A DNA stretch of 64,000 bases from Paenibacillus borealis (lineage in GTDB: Bacteria; Bacillota; Bacilli; Paenibacillales; Paenibacillaceae), in contig NZ_CP009285.1 in assembly GCF_000758665.1 (NCBI RefSeq), positions 5,704,001 through 5,768,000 of the forward strand, written 5' to 3'. This document shows, piece after piece, positions 1-8,461 of this stretch. Made by a program: the position numbers and the translations under genes. Each line of letters opens with the position of its first letter. The stretch's first letter is position 1. The notes below the pieces were generated by a model. It saw only the letters and a list, made by a program, of their open reading frames with translations. It was not told where the DNA came from and searched no databases.

Positions 1-1136
1 TAATCCAGCCAGCGCATAGCGGCTTCGACATTTTTGGTTGTGGCAGAGATGGCCGCCGAGCTTGTCCCCGCGTACGCATTATCCAGCTGGCCGAACTCCG
101 GAAGTCCGCCTTTGAACGCAGACGGGTATGGAGCGGCCACGAAGTCGGCTTCCGGGTCCGATTCCTGTACGGCTGAGTTATATTTCTCAATATAGTACTG
201 CCAGCCGATCGTTGCTCCGCTTACATTAGAGGTCATTTTCTTGTCAACGGTAGCGCCGTCAATCGAAGCGAAATCCTTGTCAATCAGCCCTTCTTTGTAC
301 CACCGGCTCATGGTATTGAGGTAGTCCTTGTAGCCAGGCTCCAGATAGCCATAGACTACTTTGCCGTCGTTAACGTAGAAGTTACCCATCACACCGAACG
401 CTCCGGCGAACCCTCCAGTCCGCTCTCCCAGGAACATCGTACGGAAGGTTACGGGTGAGGCTGCATTTTTCTTGTCTTTAAAAGCAGTCAGCACAGTATG
501 CCACTCCTCAATCGTTTCCGGGATGCCGAGATTCAGCTCATCGAGCCAATCCTTACGGATAATCGGCCCGCCGTAGACCCGTCCAATCTCCGAGCGGATG
601 AACGGGAAAGCATAATACGTACCGTCATCGGTTTTGATCATTTTGTCGATATCCGGATTCTCCTGGAGCGTTTTCTTCAGGTTAGGCGCATATTGGTCAA
701 TCAGGTCATTGAGCTTCAGAATATATCCCTGCTCGACGGCTTTATCAGGACCACCCGGATATTGCAGCCAGGTATTGAGGAATATATCCGGCAGCTCGCC
801 CGAGGCCAGCAGCAGACTGAACTTCTGATCGGTCATCGGTGTTCCGCCCAGCTGTTTGATTGCGATTCCTGTCCGCTTCTCATATTCGTCATCAACCGGC
901 AGCCGTTCCGGCGCACCTCCCAGCTGTTCATTCATATAAGTCAGCTCTATGCCGCCCGTCATCGGATAAGTGAAAGCTGCACCCGCTTCATTGGAAGCCG
1001 GGGCATTTCCGGCAGGAGTCTCAGAAGCGCTTTCATAATTAGCCTTTTTGGAGCTGCTGCAGCCTGCAGCAAGCAATGTGAGAGCTAACAAAACGATAAG
1101 CGGTTTATGCAGCTTTTTCGATCTGGATGAATTCAT
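1..1136 (-). CDS. ABC transporter sugar-binding lipoprotein (LplA type), 3' end cut by window edge
   Basis: Extracellular lipid-anchored receptor that should bind an oligosaccharide and pass it to LplB/YtcP-type permeases. The minus-strand reading frame is open from about 1136 to base 1, giving about 378 residues; the family is usually about 540, so roughly the last third is missing. The N-terminus is a lipoprotein signal (basic start, hydrophobic stretch, lipobox LAAGC followed by SSSK). Further in, motifs such as GELPDIF, DLIDQYAPNLK and YYAFPF are typical of the family. A GGAGG at 1148-1152 lies 8 bases before a GTG at 1139 and 11 before the ATG at 1136, so the start could be either. A TTGTATACAA palindrome sits about 65 bases upstream, as for the GH67 gene and uxuA, which suggests aldouronate uptake by context. 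The substrate is inferred. Confidence 0.85.
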   Translation of the reverse strand, partial: MNSSRSKKLHKPLIVLLALTLLAAGCSSSKKANYESASETPAGNAPASNEAGAAFTYPMTGGIELTYMNEQLGGAPERLPVDDEYEKRTGIAIKQLGGTPMTDQKFSLLLASGELPDIFLNTWLQYPGGPDKAVEQGYILKLNDLIDQYAPNLKKTLQENPDIDKMIKTDDGTYYAFPFIRSEIGRVYGGPIIRKDWLDELNLGIPETIEEWHTVLTAFKDKKNAASPVTFRTMFLGERTGGFAGAFGVMGNFYVNDGKVVYGYLEPGYKDYLNTMSRWYKEGLIDKDFASIDGATVDKKMTSNVSGATIGWQYYIEKYNSAVQESDPEADFVAAPYPSAFKGGLPEFGQLDNAYAGTSSAAISATTKNVEAAMRWLD

Positions 1137-1201
1137 CACTGGTACGACCTCCGTTATAGGTGTAGTTGATGGCTTGATGCCTCTACAATGTAAGCTGAAT
1201 C

Positions 1202-1211
1202 TTGTATACAA
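1202..1211. promoter_or_regulatory. Putative GntR/UxuR operator upstream of the binding-lipoprotein gene
   Basis: Perfect 10-bp palindrome TTGTATACAA about 65 bases before the lipoprotein start. The same core is at 5561-5570 before uxuA, and a one-mismatch version is at 4466-4475 before the GH67 gene. It is of the form expected for FCD-type GntR regulators. Binding by the GntR encoded at 4795-5448 is inferred. Confidence 0.6.
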
Positions 1212-1239
1212 ACAATATTCAAAATGCGGAATCAATGGT

Positions 1240-1284
1240 TAAAAACGCAAAAGGAGAATAGAATAATCCTGATTCTATCCTCCT
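1240..1284 (-). terminator. Rho-independent terminator of the GH67-NIF3 operon
   Basis: On the minus strand an imperfect stem (AGGAG and ATAGAAT arms at 1252-1264, complementary arms at 1272-1284, 7-base loop, one mismatch) is followed by TTTGCGTTTTTA. It sits between the NIF3 stop and the operator of the next unit, so it should separate the two transcripts. Confidence 0.6.
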
Positions 1285-1285
1285 G

Positions 1286-1492
1286 TCGTGAAATTGGCTA
1301 TCCAGTTTGTTTTAAGCAAGATTAGAATGTCTGCTGAACCCCGGTTGCTGGTGGTTCATCTTCTGCGCTCCCTTACCTCATATAGAATTCCACTATATGA
1401 TAGTTGAGTACAGGGGGCAAACCGCAATATGAGAAGACCTGAAGGGACAGTCATTGTCCCCGGGTCTTCATACCTTCAAAGAGGTTGCGCTA
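1286..1492. other. Intergenic stretch with two further inverted repeats
   Basis: No gene is seen. TCATATAG (1378-1385) and CTATATGA (1393-1400) form a dyad with a 7-base spacer. A strong hairpin at 1433-1469 has GAAGACC pairing with GGTCTTC and GGGACA pairing with TGTCCC. Neither is followed by a T-run, so a terminator role for them is unproven. Confidence 0.5.
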
Positions 1493-1493
1493 A

Positions 1494-2288
1494 TTATACA
1501 ATTTGAAATACCGGCTGGTCTTGAATGTAATGCACCGGCAATTCCGGAAACTGCAGGGTCAGCCGCTGCGCCAGCAGCTTCATCCCCGGTGCTTCACTCT
1601 CCGCATGGCCAAGCATAATTAATGCCCGGCTTCGGCCCTGCCGGACGGCATCCCGGATATATTCCGGCGTCTCCCACTCCGGGCCCTCACCGGCGATGAC
1701 CAGATCCAGTGACTCCTGCTCAAATAAGGGAATGGCGGCTGCACTGCCGCCTCTGTAGCCAACCAGCACTCCCACTCTGCTGCATGCAGCGGATAAATCA
1801 CCTGCTGCACGGACATAGGGGATATGCAGCTGCCGCTTCAAATATCCGGCAATCTCTGAAACTGTCGCAGAAGGAATGGAGAGAATCGACACATGGGGCA
1901 GATGCCGTTCAACATACGGCTCCCATTCCAGCTCCCGCAGCAGCCCTTCCGTGATCCCGTCCGGTGTATAGCGGTGCACATAGTCATGGAAGCGGTAAAT
2001 GCCTACACCGGTGCTGGCAATCAGTGAAGATTTCTGCAGGTATACAGGATCATTCTCCAGCCCATCCCGGTTATCCTGATGGCTATAAAAAACCCCTTCA
2101 TGTGTAATGATCAGATTGGCGCCAAGCAAGGCCGCCTGCTCAATTACATGTTGCGAAGCGCCGAAGGCGGTCACAATCCCCTGCACTTCTGACTCCGGAG
2201 CACCAGGCTCCAGCCTGTCTACCGTTCCATCCGGTTTGCGGATTCCTGCTGTTAAATGTTCAATAACCTGTCTGAAAGTGAGCGTCAT
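1494..2288 (-). CDS. NIF3-like dinuclear metal protein
   Basis: 264-residue protein of the NIF3 (YqfO/YbgI) family, cytoplasmic proteins with a two-metal centre and no firmly assigned reaction. Metal-site motifs seen are THEGVFY near residue 62 (usually THH in the family), FHDYVH near 100 and GHAESE near 225. The start at 2288 is chosen because AGGAGGGGG lies at good distance in front of its ATG; an in-frame start at 2327 would overlap the GH67 stop and lacks a ribosome site. It starts 35 bases after the alpha-glucuronidase stop, so the two are almost certainly co-transcribed. A catalytic role in glucuronoxylan breakdown is possible but is only suggested by the linkage. Confidence 0.8.
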   Translation of the reverse strand: MTLTFRQVIEHLTAGIRKPDGTVDRLEPGAPESEVQGIVTAFGASQHVIEQAALLGANLIITHEGVFYSHQDNRDGLENDPVYLQKSSLIASTGVGIYRFHDYVHRYTPDGITEGLLRELEWEPYVERHLPHVSILSIPSATVSEIAGYLKRQLHIPYVRAAGDLSAACSRVGVLVGYRGGSAAAIPLFEQESLDLVIAGEGPEWETPEYIRDAVRQGRSRALIMLGHAESEAPGMKLLAQRLTLQFPELPVHYIQDQPVFQIV

Positions 2289-2323
2289 GATCCTGCCCCC
2301 TCCTAATAGTCCCTTATCAACCC

Positions 2324-4417
2324 TCAATAGATCTTGCGTGCTCCGGAATCTTCTATGCCGCTCTTGCGGTAAAAGTAAGTATTGATCTGATCACGCCACT
2401 CCTTGGAATGCGCAGCCTGTCCCCGCAGACGTTCCTCCACCTGCGCATACAGTCCTTCTGCGATACTGCCCTTCAATCCGCTCCAGGCTGCCAGCAGCCC
2501 ATCAGCACGTTCCGCACCTGCAAAATGGGTGTCGTAGATATGCTGAATCACGGTTTTGCCGGAATTCAGCACATGGGTATACGGCACATGATGGAAGAAC
2601 AGCAGCAGTTCATCCGGACATTCTTCAAGCGAATCATAGCGCTGCGCATTGCTGCCCATGTACTGGGCGCTGTAGCCGGTGCCTGTGGCCACAGTCCGGT
2701 CTACACCGATTCCCTGATGATCGGCATAATGGTAGGTGCCCCATTGTGAATATTCATAGCCGTCAACATTAGGTCCATAGTGATGCTCGGGATTAATCAT
2801 CCAGCCCACGCCAAGCGGTGCCGTATAGGATTCGTAAATCTCCCAGGAATCCAGTAAAATCCGGCTGATCACGCCGGCAACCGCTGCATCTGTTCCGAAC
2901 GTCAAGGAAATCCACTCCGCGGCAATTTCTTCCGCGCTCAGCTCCGGGTTCCAGGCCAGACGCCCGAATCCGTAGAGATTCGCCTGGGCCAGCAGATGTC
3001 CGGTCCAGTTCAGGTCATTACCCACATTAGACACCGCGGCCACACCGCTGAAACGGTTGCCCCATAGCGAGCCGTCGACGATATGCTTCACCGGAGCCGC
3101 TCCGCCTTTGGCCAGCGTATCAAATTCCATAATCTCTTTCCATTGGGGAACCAGGTAACAGACATGACGCTGCTGTCCGGTATACTCCTGGGCAATCTGA
3201 AATTCTATCACCTGATTCGTCTGTTCAAGCGCCCCGAACAGCGGAGATACCGGCTCTCTGACCTGGAAATCCATCGGGCCGTTCTTGATCTGCAGAATTA
3301 CGTTATCGTGGAACTTGCCGTCAAGCGGTTTGAAATGATCGTAGGCTGCTCTCGCCCGGTCTGTCTTGCGGTCACGCCAATCCTGCTTGCAGTTGTACAC
3401 GAAGCAGCGCCAGATGACGATGCCGCCGAACGGCTCCAGCGCCTCCGCCAGCATATTCGCGCCATCGGCATGATCCCGCCCGTACGTGAACGGGCCTGGC
3501 CGGTTCTCTGAATCGGCCTTGACCACGAATCCGCCGAAATCGGGAACCACCGCATAGATTTCAGCCGCTTTCTTCTTCCACCACTCCCGGACTCCGGCGT
3601 CCAGCGGATCTGCGGTTCCCACTTCACCTTCATGCATCGGACCGGCGAAGTTCACGCTCAGGAACAGGCGGATGCCATAAATACGGAATACATCAGCGAT
3701 CCGGGCAACATCAGGCAGGTAGGTGGAGATAAACAATGTTTCCAGCGCATGAACGTTCACGTTATTGATCGCAATGGCATTAATGCCTGCGGTAGACATC
3801 AGCCGCGCGTAATCGGTAATTCTGTCCAGATCATCCGTGAACCGGTTATTCTCATAGAGGAAGGATCTGCCCGAATAGCCCCGTTCTACACTACCGTCGA
3901 AATTATCCCAATGGTTGATCATGCGCAGCGCGTTCACCGGATTCACCGTTTCATCCAGACGCTCAATCTCCTTCTGGCTTCCAATCAGGCGCAGGAGGTG
4001 GAAGACACCATACAGTACACCTGCCGGAGATGATGCCCCTACGGCAATGCATTTATGGGTCAGGCTGGTGCGGACTGCGAACCCTTCCGGTCCTACCGCC
4101 TGTATAGCCGCTTCATCAAATATAGCTTCGATCAGTGGATTGCCGCCATGGAAGGTACCGAACGCTACGGTGAATCCATCCGCAGCCGGTTCAGCCCCAG
4201 ACTCCGACTCAATGTCCAGCATCGAGGTAATTCCTCTCTGCCATTCACGCAGCGCCGCTTGCACCGTATCCTGCTCTTCCGTCACGGATACGGCTGCTCT
4301 GCACCATTTCACATATTGCTTATATAGATTGCCTTGCGGCAGCTTCGGATAGCTTAACCAGGCGTCGTATCCGCTTCCGGTTATTGTGGCAGCCTGATTG
4401 TCCGGTTGTTGTCCCAT
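2324..4417 (-). CDS. aguA: Alpha-glucuronidase (GH67)
   Basis: Removes 4-O-methyl-glucuronic acid from aldouronic acids released from glucuronoxylan. The roughly 697-residue length fits intracellular bacterial GH67 enzymes and there is no signal peptide. Family signatures include [12 protein letters not shown] (near residue 190), [12 protein letters not shown] (near 305) and the strongly conserved block [21 protein letters not shown] (near 375-395). GGAGGAG at 4426-4432 is 8 bases from the ATG at 4417 but only 2 from the ATG at 4423, so 4417 is preferred. It is the first gene of an operon with the NIF3 gene, next to uxuA-uxuB, which would finish glucuronate metabolism. The GntR-type palindrome at 4465-4476 suggests induction by hexuronate metabolites. 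Confidence 0.93.
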   Translation of the reverse strand: MGQQPDNQAATITGSGYDAWLSYPKLPQGNLYKQYVKWCRAAVSVTEEQDTVQAALREWQRGITSMLDIESESGAEPAADGFTVAFGTFHGGNPLIEAIFDEAAIQAVGPEGFAVRTSLTHKCIAVGASSPAGVLYGVFHLLRLIGSQKEIERLDETVNPVNALRMINHWDNFDGSVERGYSGRSFLYENNRFTDDLDRITDYARLMSTAGINAIAINNVNVHALETLFISTYLPDVARIADVFRIYGIRLFLSVNFAGPMHEGEVGTADPLDAGVREWWKKKAAEIYAVVPDFGGFVVKADSENRPGPFTYGRDHADGANMLAEALEPFGGIVIWRCFVYNCKQDWRDRKTDRARAAYDHFKPLDGKFHDNVILQIKNGPMDFQVREPVSPLFGALEQTNQVIEFQIAQEYTGQQRHVCYLVPQWKEIMEFDTLAKGGAAPVKHIVDGSLWGNRFSGVAAVSNVGNDLNWTGHLLAQANLYGFGRLAWNPELSAEEIAAEWISLTFGTDAAVAGVISRILLDSWEIYESYTAPLGVGWMINPEHHYGPNVDGYEYSQWGTYHYADHQGIGVDRTVATGTGYSAQYMGSNAQRYDSLEECPDELLLFFHHVPYTHVLNSGKTVIQHIYDTHFAGAERADGLLAAWSGLKGSIAEGLYAQVEERLRGQAAHSKEWRDQINTYFYRKSGIEDSGARKIY

Positions 4418-4464
4418 GCCCATATCTCCTCCAGTGTATTATTCATGCTTAACGGGGCGCCCAT

Positions 4465-4476
4465 CTTGTATACTAG
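4465..4476. promoter_or_regulatory. Putative GntR operator upstream of aguA
   Basis: CTTGTATACTAG differs at one position from the perfect palindrome CTTGTATACAAG found in the uxuA promoter. It lies about 48 bases upstream of the aguA start. Assignment to the neighbouring GntR is inferred from the shared motif. Confidence 0.5.
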
Positions 4477-4559
4477 ATCCTGTTCAGGTTCATCCTACCA
4501 CGCAGCCGCCGGACGGGAACATTGTCAAATCATGCAATTATTTACCCAAATCAAGCAGG

Positions 4560-4712
4560 TTTCAGCTATACAAGCTGGAGCTGCCCTATGACAGCCATTA
4601 CGGATTTGACGATATTGCCTCGGAGCTTGGGATCAGCGCCTCGCACTGCTACCGGGTGTTCCGCCAGGTCTTCGGCACCTCGCCGCGTGAATACCGCGAG
4701 TCCGGACAATAA
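4560..4712 (+). pseudogene. C-terminal remnant of an AraC-family regulator
   Basis: About 50 codons encode the end of an AraC-type DNA-binding domain: a FDDIASELGISASHCYRVF block matching the second helix-turn-helix, then GTSPREYR and a stop at 4712. Nothing upstream in any frame continues the domain, and the fragment has no start codon with a ribosome site. It sits between two active genes of opposite orientation to it. This looks like the residue of a deleted regulator, perhaps an earlier controller of the aguA/uxu region. The remnant is well supported by motif; its history is inferred. Confidence 0.7.
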
Positions 4713-4718
4713 GCTGAC

Positions 4719-4769
4719 ATGCCAAATATCCCTGCCTTCATGTCTCATGAGTGCAGGGATATTTGGCAT
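4719..4769. terminator. Long perfect inverted repeat between the AraC remnant and the GntR gene
   Basis: Seventeen-base arms, 4719-4735 and 4753-4769, are perfectly complementary with a 17-base loop. It directly follows the AraC remnant stop and lies 25 bases past the GntR stop on the other strand. There is no adjacent T-run, so a two-way terminator is plausible but not certain. Confidence 0.5.
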
Positions 4770-4794
4770 CTGCCGGATGGATCAGCTTATGGAT

Positions 4795-5448
4795 TTATTT
4801 CTTGATATAGGTGGCGAAATGCTCCTGAAAGTTCATCGAATCAATATCCGCCCGCAGATGATGATGCAGCAGCTCATCGATGCCCGCCGTGTCACCCTGG
4901 ACTATATAATCCAGCAGCTGCTGATGCTCCTGCTGAATCGTAGCCAGCTTCTCATCCTTCAGCATGTGCAGCTTGCGGTAGCGGATGTAATGGACATTGA
5001 ACTGCTGCAGCACTCCCCACAGAAATTCACGGCCGGCCAGGCCAAACATCGTCCGGTGAAATTGATCATCCAGCTGCAGAAAAACCTCGGCCCCTTCCGC
5101 CTGCTCAATACATTTCTGCTGCTGCGCAAGGTTGTTCCGCAGCTCATGCAGCCCTTTCAGTGGGATATTTCCAGCCAGTGACTTCATAATTTCCTTCTCC
5201 AGCACATTGCGGAGATAGATAATCTGCTCCACCGACTCCAGATCTATGTACGAGACCAGATTGCCTTTTTTGGGATAAATGTCGACGTACTGCTCCAGGG
5301 ACAATTGCTTCAGTACATCCCGGATCGGTGTCCGTGACAGCTGGAAGCGTTCAGAAAGCGCGGTTTCACTGATCATCGACCCGGGCTTCAGCTCCAGGGA
5401 GAGGATTTCCTGTTTCAGATGCGACATTATTTCTTTCTTGGAAGTCAT
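4795..5448 (-). CDS. GntR-family transcriptional regulator, FCD domain (UxuR-like)
   Basis: About 217 residues. An N-terminal winged helix-turn-helix (LKPGSMISETALSERFQLSRTPIRDVLKQL, about residues 20-50) is followed by an all-helical FCD ligand domain with metal-type residues (DDQFHRTMF near 125, HQQLLDYI near 175, LLHHHL near 190). Repressors of this kind in Firmicutes often control hexuronate genes. The ATG at 5448 is chosen; a TTG at 5460 abuts a weak AGAAAG with no spacing. It is divergent from uxuA, and the palindrome in the uxuA promoter plus two copies by aguA and the left transporter make it the likely regulator of all three. The effector is unknown; a hexuronate or fructuronate intermediate is a guess. 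Confidence 0.85.
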   Translation of the reverse strand: MTSKKEIMSHLKQEILSLELKPGSMISETALSERFQLSRTPIRDVLKQLSLEQYVDIYPKKGNLVSYIDLESVEQIIYLRNVLEKEIMKSLAGNIPLKGLHELRNNLAQQQKCIEQAEGAEVFLQLDDQFHRTMFGLAGREFLWGVLQQFNVHYIRYRKLHMLKDEKLATIQQEHQQLLDYIVQGDTAGIDELLHHHLRADIDSMNFQEHFATYIKK

Positions 5449-5515
5449 GGAATGGACCAACTTTCTGTACAGGATTCTTCTCCAACTATTATATAGAAAA
5501 GAAGCAGGAATTTCA

Positions 5516-5571
5516 TTGACAAAGATTCAAGCTTATTCTATGATCATTACGAATCCTAACTTGTATACAAG
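5516..5571 (+). promoter_or_regulatory. uxuA promoter with downstream GntR operator
   Basis: A TTGACA -35 (5516-5521) and TATGAT -10 (5539-5544) are 17 bases apart. The perfect palindrome CTTGTATACAAG (5560-5571) lies about 10 bases past the expected start site, a position suited to repression by blocking the polymerase. Confidence 0.7.
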
Positions 5572-5671
5572 ATAATCATATCACAAAACGTTTCATCCGT
5601 AAGGTCAATTGCCACAAGGCTTCAGAATGCTTTTATTTGTATTTATGTTTAATACCAAGGAGGAAATGACA

Positions 5672-6748
5672 ATGAATATGACTTGGAGATGGTATGGCGA
5701 GGGCAACGACAATATTACCCTGGACCACGTACGTCAGATTCCGGGAGTAATGGGTATCGTCTGGTCGCTGCATCACAAGGTAGCCGGTGAAGTATGGGAA
5801 ATGGAAGAAATCCAGAAGGTAGCCGATCAGATTACAGCCAAAGGCTTCAGCACAGCGGTTGTTGAGAGCGTTAACGTTCATGATGATATCAAAATCGGGC
5901 TGCCGTCCCGCGACAAATACATCGACATCTATATCGATACCATCCGCAAGCTGGCCAAGGTTGGCGTTAAGGTCATCTGCTACAACTTCATGCCGGTGTT
6001 CGACTGGACCCGTACAGAGCTGTATAAGGAGCTGCCGGACGGCTCGAATGCACTCTTTTATGAAAAGGCTGCCATTACTGATAATCCGCGTGAAATGGTT
6101 GACCGGATTCTCAAGGGCGCCGGTGAATTCACGATGCCGGGCTGGGAGCCGGAGCGGCTGGAGAAGCTGGATGATCTGTTCGCGGCTTACGCCGATGTTA
6201 CCGAGGATATCCTGTTCGACAACCTGAAGTATTTCCTGGAGCGTATCATTCCGGTGTGTGAAGAAGTTGATATCAAAATGGCGATTCACCCGGACGATCC
6301 GGCCTGGCCGATCTTCGGACTGCCGCGCATCATCCGCAGCCGCGATTCCATCCGCCGTTTCCTGGACATGGTCGACAGCCCGTACAACGGTCTTACCTTC
6401 TGTACAGGTTCGCTTGGAACCAACCCGCAGAATGATCTTCCGGCGATGATCCGCGAATTCCACGACCGGATTTATTTCGCTCATATCCGCAACGTGAAGG
6501 TATTCGACAATGGCGACTTCATCGAAGTATCCCACCGCGGACGCGATGGCAGCGTGGATGTAGCCGAAGTTGTCAAAGCGTACCATGAGAACGGATATAC
6601 CGGTTACGTGCGTCCGGACCATGGCAGACATTTATGGGGCGAAGAGAAAAACTGCCGTCCGGGTTATGGCCTGTACGACAGAGCGATGGGCATTATGTAT
6701 CTGCTGGGCGTATGGGACAGCCTGGAGAATGCCAAGGGGGCGAAATAA
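5672..6748 (+). CDS. uxuA: D-mannonate dehydratase
   Basis: Converts D-mannonate to 2-keto-3-deoxy-D-gluconate in hexuronate breakdown. The 358-residue length and the start MTWRWYGEGND...LDHVRQIPGVMGIVWSLHHKV are typical of Firmicute UxuA. The GMPGWEPERL-like segment and FAHIRNVK and RPDHGRHLWGE motifs near residues 275-330 carry metal ligands of the family. The ATG at 5672 is 8 bases after AAGGAGG (5657-5663); the ATG at 5666 is too close. The stop is directly followed by the uxuB ATG. Expression should respond to the GntR operator in the leader. Confidence 0.95.
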   Translation: MNMTWRWYGEGNDNITLDHVRQIPGVMGIVWSLHHKVAGEVWEMEEIQKVADQITAKGFSTAVVESVNVHDDIKIGLPSRDKYIDIYIDTIRKLAKVGVKVICYNFMPVFDWTRTELYKELPDGSNALFYEKAAITDNPREMVDRILKGAGEFTMPGWEPERLEKLDDLFAAYADVTEDILFDNLKYFLERIIPVCEEVDIKMAIHPDDPAWPIFGLPRIIRSRDSIRRFLDMVDSPYNGLTFCTGSLGTNPQNDLPAMIREFHDRIYFAHIRNVKVFDNGDFIEVSHRGRDGSVDVAEVVKAYHENGYTGYVRPDHGRHLWGEEKNCRPGYGLYDRAMGIMYLLGVWDSLENAKGAK

Positions 6749-8365
6749 ATGCTGAGCCTCACCAGAAGCAGCATTGCGGACCGTGCAGCCTGGGAAGCCG
6801 CCGGTGTAGAGCTGCCGCAGTTCGATTTCGCAGCGGTAGCACAGAATACGCTGGAGAAGCCGGAGTGGGTTCACTTCGGCGCAGGAAATATCTTCAGAGG
6901 TTTCGTGGCCAATGCACACCAGAAGCTGCTCGACAACGGCAAGGCAGATACCGGCATTATTGCTGCCGAGACCTTCGACTTCGAGATGATTGATAAGGTC
7001 TATAAGCCTTACGATAATCTGACCCTGCTGGTATTGATGAATGCACGCGGCGACTTCCAGAAGAGAATCGTCAGCAGCATCGTGGAAGGCATCACAGCGG
7101 ATAAGAACCGCGAAGCGGATTACAGCCGCCTGACCGCGGTGTTCGAGAATCCCAGCCTGCAGATGGCCAGCTTCACCATTACCGAAAAAGGCTATTCCCT
7201 TACTGGTCCGAACGGCCAGTATCTCGGCATCGTAGAGAAGGATATTGCTGGCGGACCGGATCAGCCGGTCCATGCGATGAGCATCGTAGCTTCCTTCGCT
7301 TACCGGCGTTATCTGAAGGGACAGTACCCGATGACCTTCGTCAGCATGGACAACTGCTCGCATAACGGCGACAAGCTGAAGAACGGCATGGTTACGATCG
7401 CCAAAGAATGGGCGGCCAAAGGCCATGTAGAAGAAGGCTTCGTAGCTTATCTTGAGGATGAGCAGAAGATTACCTTCCCGCTGTCGATGATTGACAAAAT
7501 CACGCCGCGCCCGTCCGAATCGGTTCAGGCAGCGCTGCTGGAGCAGGGAATCGGCGGCATGGATGTGATCGTCACCTCCAAGAATACGTACACTGCGCCG
7601 TTCGTCAACGCCGAGATCAGCGAGTATCTGGTAATTGAGGATAAGTTCACGAACGGCCGCCCTGCGCTGGAAGAAGCCGGTGTAATTTTTACCGACCGGG
7701 ATACGGTCAACAATGTGGAGACTATGAAGGTCACCACCTGCCTCAACCCGCTGCATACGGCGCTGGCTGTAACCGGCTGTCTGCTTGGTTACACGCTGAT
7801 CGCCGATGAGATGAAGGATGATACCTTGCGGAAGCTCGTGGAGATCATCGGCTACAAAGAAGGTCTGCCGGTGGTGGTAGACCCGGGCATTCTGAGTCCG
7901 AAGCAGTTCCTCGATGAAGTGCTGCAGGAACGCTTCGCCAATCCGTTCATTCCGGATACCCCGCAGCGGATCGCGACCGACACTTCGCAGAAGGTCGGCA
8001 TCCGCTTCGGCGAGACGATCAAGGCGTATGTACGCCGCGAAGACCTTGATCCGGCGCAGCTGACCGCCATTCCGCTGGCGATCGCGGCCTGGTGCCGGTA
8101 TCTGCTCGGCGTGAACGATGAAGGCGGCGTGTTCGCGCTGAGTCCTGACCCGCTGCTGGAATCTTTGCAGGCCCGGCTTGAAGGAATCACGCTGGGCGCG
8201 AATGCAGAGCAGGCAGCGAAGATGCGGGCTGTTCTCGAAGATCAAGCCATCTTCGGCGTTGATCTGTACGCCATCGGACTGGGCCAAGTCATCCAGGGCA
8301 TGTTCACTGAGATGCTGGCGGGACCCGGTGCTGTAAGGGCTACGCTGGAGAAGTTTGTCGGCTGA
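6749..8365 (+). CDS. uxuB: Fructuronate reductase (mannitol dehydrogenase family)
   Basis: NAD-dependent oxidoreductase that interconverts D-fructuronate and D-mannonate, feeding UxuA. The 538 residues match the long-chain polyol dehydrogenase family: a cofactor-binding start HFGAGNIFRGF (near residue 42), SMDNCSHNGDKLKNG (near 200) and the catalytic-region pattern KVTTCLNPLHTALAV (near 330). The ATG immediately follows the uxuA stop, with a GGGGG ribosome site inside uxuA, so translation is coupled. A clear terminator follows. Annotating it as another polyol dehydrogenase would be possible from sequence alone; pairing with uxuA decides. Confidence 0.9.
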   Translation: MLSLTRSSIADRAAWEAAGVELPQFDFAAVAQNTLEKPEWVHFGAGNIFRGFVANAHQKLLDNGKADTGIIAAETFDFEMIDKVYKPYDNLTLLVLMNARGDFQKRIVSSIVEGITADKNREADYSRLTAVFENPSLQMASFTITEKGYSLTGPNGQYLGIVEKDIAGGPDQPVHAMSIVASFAYRRYLKGQYPMTFVSMDNCSHNGDKLKNGMVTIAKEWAAKGHVEEGFVAYLEDEQKITFPLSMIDKITPRPSESVQAALLEQGIGGMDVIVTSKNTYTAPFVNAEISEYLVIEDKFTNGRPALEEAGVIFTDRDTVNNVETMKVTTCLNPLHTALAVTGCLLGYTLIADEMKDDTLRKLVEIIGYKEGLPVVVDPGILSPKQFLDEVLQERFANPFIPDTPQRIATDTSQKVGIRFGETIKAYVRREDLDPAQLTAIPLAIAAWCRYLLGVNDEGGVFALSPDPLLESLQARLEGITLGANAEQAAKMRAVLEDQAIFGVDLYAIGLGQVIQGMFTEMLAGPGAVRATLEKFVG

Positions 8366-8397
8366 TTGGCAGACGATACGAGATAAGTACTTACCGA

Positions 8398-8431
8398 AAG
8401 ACCGGGACGGTTGGTCCCGGTCTTCTTTTAT
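8398..8431 (+). terminator. Terminator of the uxuA-uxuB operon
   Basis: Perfect 11-bp stem (8398-8408 with 8414-8424), 5-base loop, then CTTTTAT. Confidence 0.9.
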
Positions 8432-8461
8432 ATCCAAACCCTCCGTTCTTCCTTCCACACT

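Noticed and set aside
498..1088. 196-codon plus-strand frame at the left edge
   Set aside because: It is antisense to the sugar-binding lipoprotein, whose minus-strand frame has a lipobox, ribosome site and family motifs.
1433..1469. Hairpin as the main terminator after the NIF3 gene
   Set aside because: Strong stem but no T-run on either strand; the hairpin at 1252-1284 with a T-run is the better terminator.
4719..4769. Insertion sequence terminal repeats
   Set aside because: The arms are only 17 bases apart with no transposase between; a hairpin fits better.
5581..5600. cre-like AAACGTTTC before uxuA
   Set aside because: Only the palindromic core fits; three of the outer consensus positions fail, so CcpA control of uxuA was not claimed.
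5633..6631. 332-codon minus-strand frame opposite uxuA
   Set aside because: Antisense shadow of uxuA with no domain signal.
6632..8458. 608-codon open frame on the minus strand opposite uxuB
   Set aside because: It mirrors the strongly coding uxuB frame, has no recognisable domain or ribosome site, and is a codon-bias shadow.
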